Assembly: GCA_002453165.1 (NCBI GenBank)
Contig: DKGH01000222.1
Location: 1 to 5,411 of the forward strand
From: Verrucomicrobia bacterium UBA6775
Lineage (GTDB): Bacteria > Verrucomicrobiota > Verrucomicrobiia > Limisphaerales > UBA1096
Direction: 5' to 3'
DNA: 5,411 nt
Below the pieces are notes generated by a model, which worked only from the letters and a program-made list of their open reading frames with translations, did not search any database and was not told the DNA's origin. Positions 5,158-5,411 of this stretch are shown piece by piece (positions within the stretch are counted from its first letter, which is position 1; every line of letters begins with the position of its first letter). The translations under genes were made by a program, and so were the position numbers.

Positions 5158-5411
5158 ATGACTATTCAAAAAATGGCAGCGGCAGTGGTAACGGCGGTGT
5201 TTGCCCTGAGTGGCGGCTTGACCATGGGCGCGGATGAGGCGGTCCAGTACAAGACTGATACCGACATCGCCTACCGTTCTGGCCCCGGCCTCACCGACTA
5301 CATGAAGTCGCGCTGCAAACTCGACGTATACTATCCCGCCGGCAAAAAGGATTTCGCGACTGTCGTTTGGTTTCACGGCGGCGGACTGAAGAACGGCAAC
5401 CGTTTCGTGCC
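5158..5411 (+). CDS. Exported alpha/beta hydrolase, probable carboxylesterase (3' partial)
   Basis: Only the first 84 codons lie in the window and the frame is still open at its end. The N-terminus MTIQKMAAAVVTAVFALSGG has a Sec signal peptide, with likely cleavage near Ala25 (TMGA then DE). The mature part contains KLDVYYP (54-60), then ATVVWFHGGG (67-76). This is the beta-strand plus HGGG oxyanion-hole motif of the esterase/lipase (hormone-sensitive-lipase-like) branch of the alpha/beta hydrolases. The catalytic Ser, Asp and His would lie downstream. It probably cleaves an ester, perhaps an acyl group on a carbohydrate given the neighbours, but that is inferred from context. The ATG at 5158 is chosen because the signal peptide follows at once; an in-frame ATG five codons later (Met6) is an alternative. 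No Shine-Dalgarno sequence is visible. Confidence 0.8.
   Translation, partial: MTIQKMAAAVVTAVFALSGGLTMGADEAVQYKTDTDIAYRSGPGLTDYMKSRCKLDVYYPAGKKDFATVVWFHGGGLKNGNRFV

Noticed and set aside
4618..5376. 252-codon open frame on the - strand
   Set aside because: It runs antisense to the sulfatase end and the hydrolase start, both supported by motifs. No recognisable domain; it is a by-product of GC-rich codon bias.
1..5411. CRISPR array, tRNA, rRNA or transposase
   Set aside because: No regularly spaced repeats with unique spacers, no tRNA or rRNA signatures and no transposase motifs were seen. The CGCTTGGCCA copies are irregularly spaced and lie within genes.

Overview
The window is a GC-rich stretch of bacterial chromosome with every gene on the + strand. 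The gene set is an exported BNR/Asp-box sialidase-like lipoprotein, a leucine-rich-repeat protein, a Tat-exported DUF1501 protein, at least one Cys-type sulfatase and an exported alpha/beta hydrolase. That combination is typical of Planctomycetes and Verrucomicrobia (PVC group), where sulfatases and DUF1501 proteins are greatly expanded. The phylum is inferred from gene content; no marker gene is present.

Layout: (1) 2-133, the C-terminal end of a probable sulfatase. (2) 134-209, a short gap with a GC hairpin and a run of six T that ends five bases before the next start. (3) 210-1367, a sialidase-like lipoprotein with five Asp boxes. (4) 1378-2235, a secreted protein with about five leucine-rich repeats, a charged linker and a C-terminal domain that aligns without gaps to the core of the von Hippel-Lindau (VHL) beta domain. 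(5) 2236-2302, an AT-rich gap, the likeliest place for a promoter. (6) 2303-3661, a DUF1501 protein with a twin-arginine signal. (7) 3661-5115, a complete sulfatase whose ATG overlaps the DUF1501 stop by one base. (8) 5116-5157, a gap with two copies of a repeated motif. (9) 5158 to the end, the start of an alpha/beta hydrolase with an HGGG oxyanion-hole motif.

All five new starts are preceded by an export signal: one lipobox, one Tat and three Sec-type. The locus therefore looks like an extracytoplasmic set for taking apart sulfated, possibly sialylated or acylated, glycans or glycoproteins. Removal of a terminal sugar (sialidase fold), sulfate (sulfatases) and an ester group (hydrolase) would fit together. 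The roles of DUF1501 and the LRR-VHL protein are unknown. This is an inference from gene content.

Two things stand out. The first is the LRR-VHL fusion. It keeps three of the five residues that line the hydroxyproline pocket of human pVHL, has a conservative change in a fourth and lacks the histidine. The second is a short sequence, CGCTTGGCCA, present seven times exactly. Its 7-base core CGCTTGG occurs twelve times on the + strand, in at least two reading frames and in three of the gaps, and it sometimes completes a perfect palindrome up to 16 bp long. Its density resembles that of DNA uptake sequences or the cyanobacterial HIP1 element, and none of the genes explains it.
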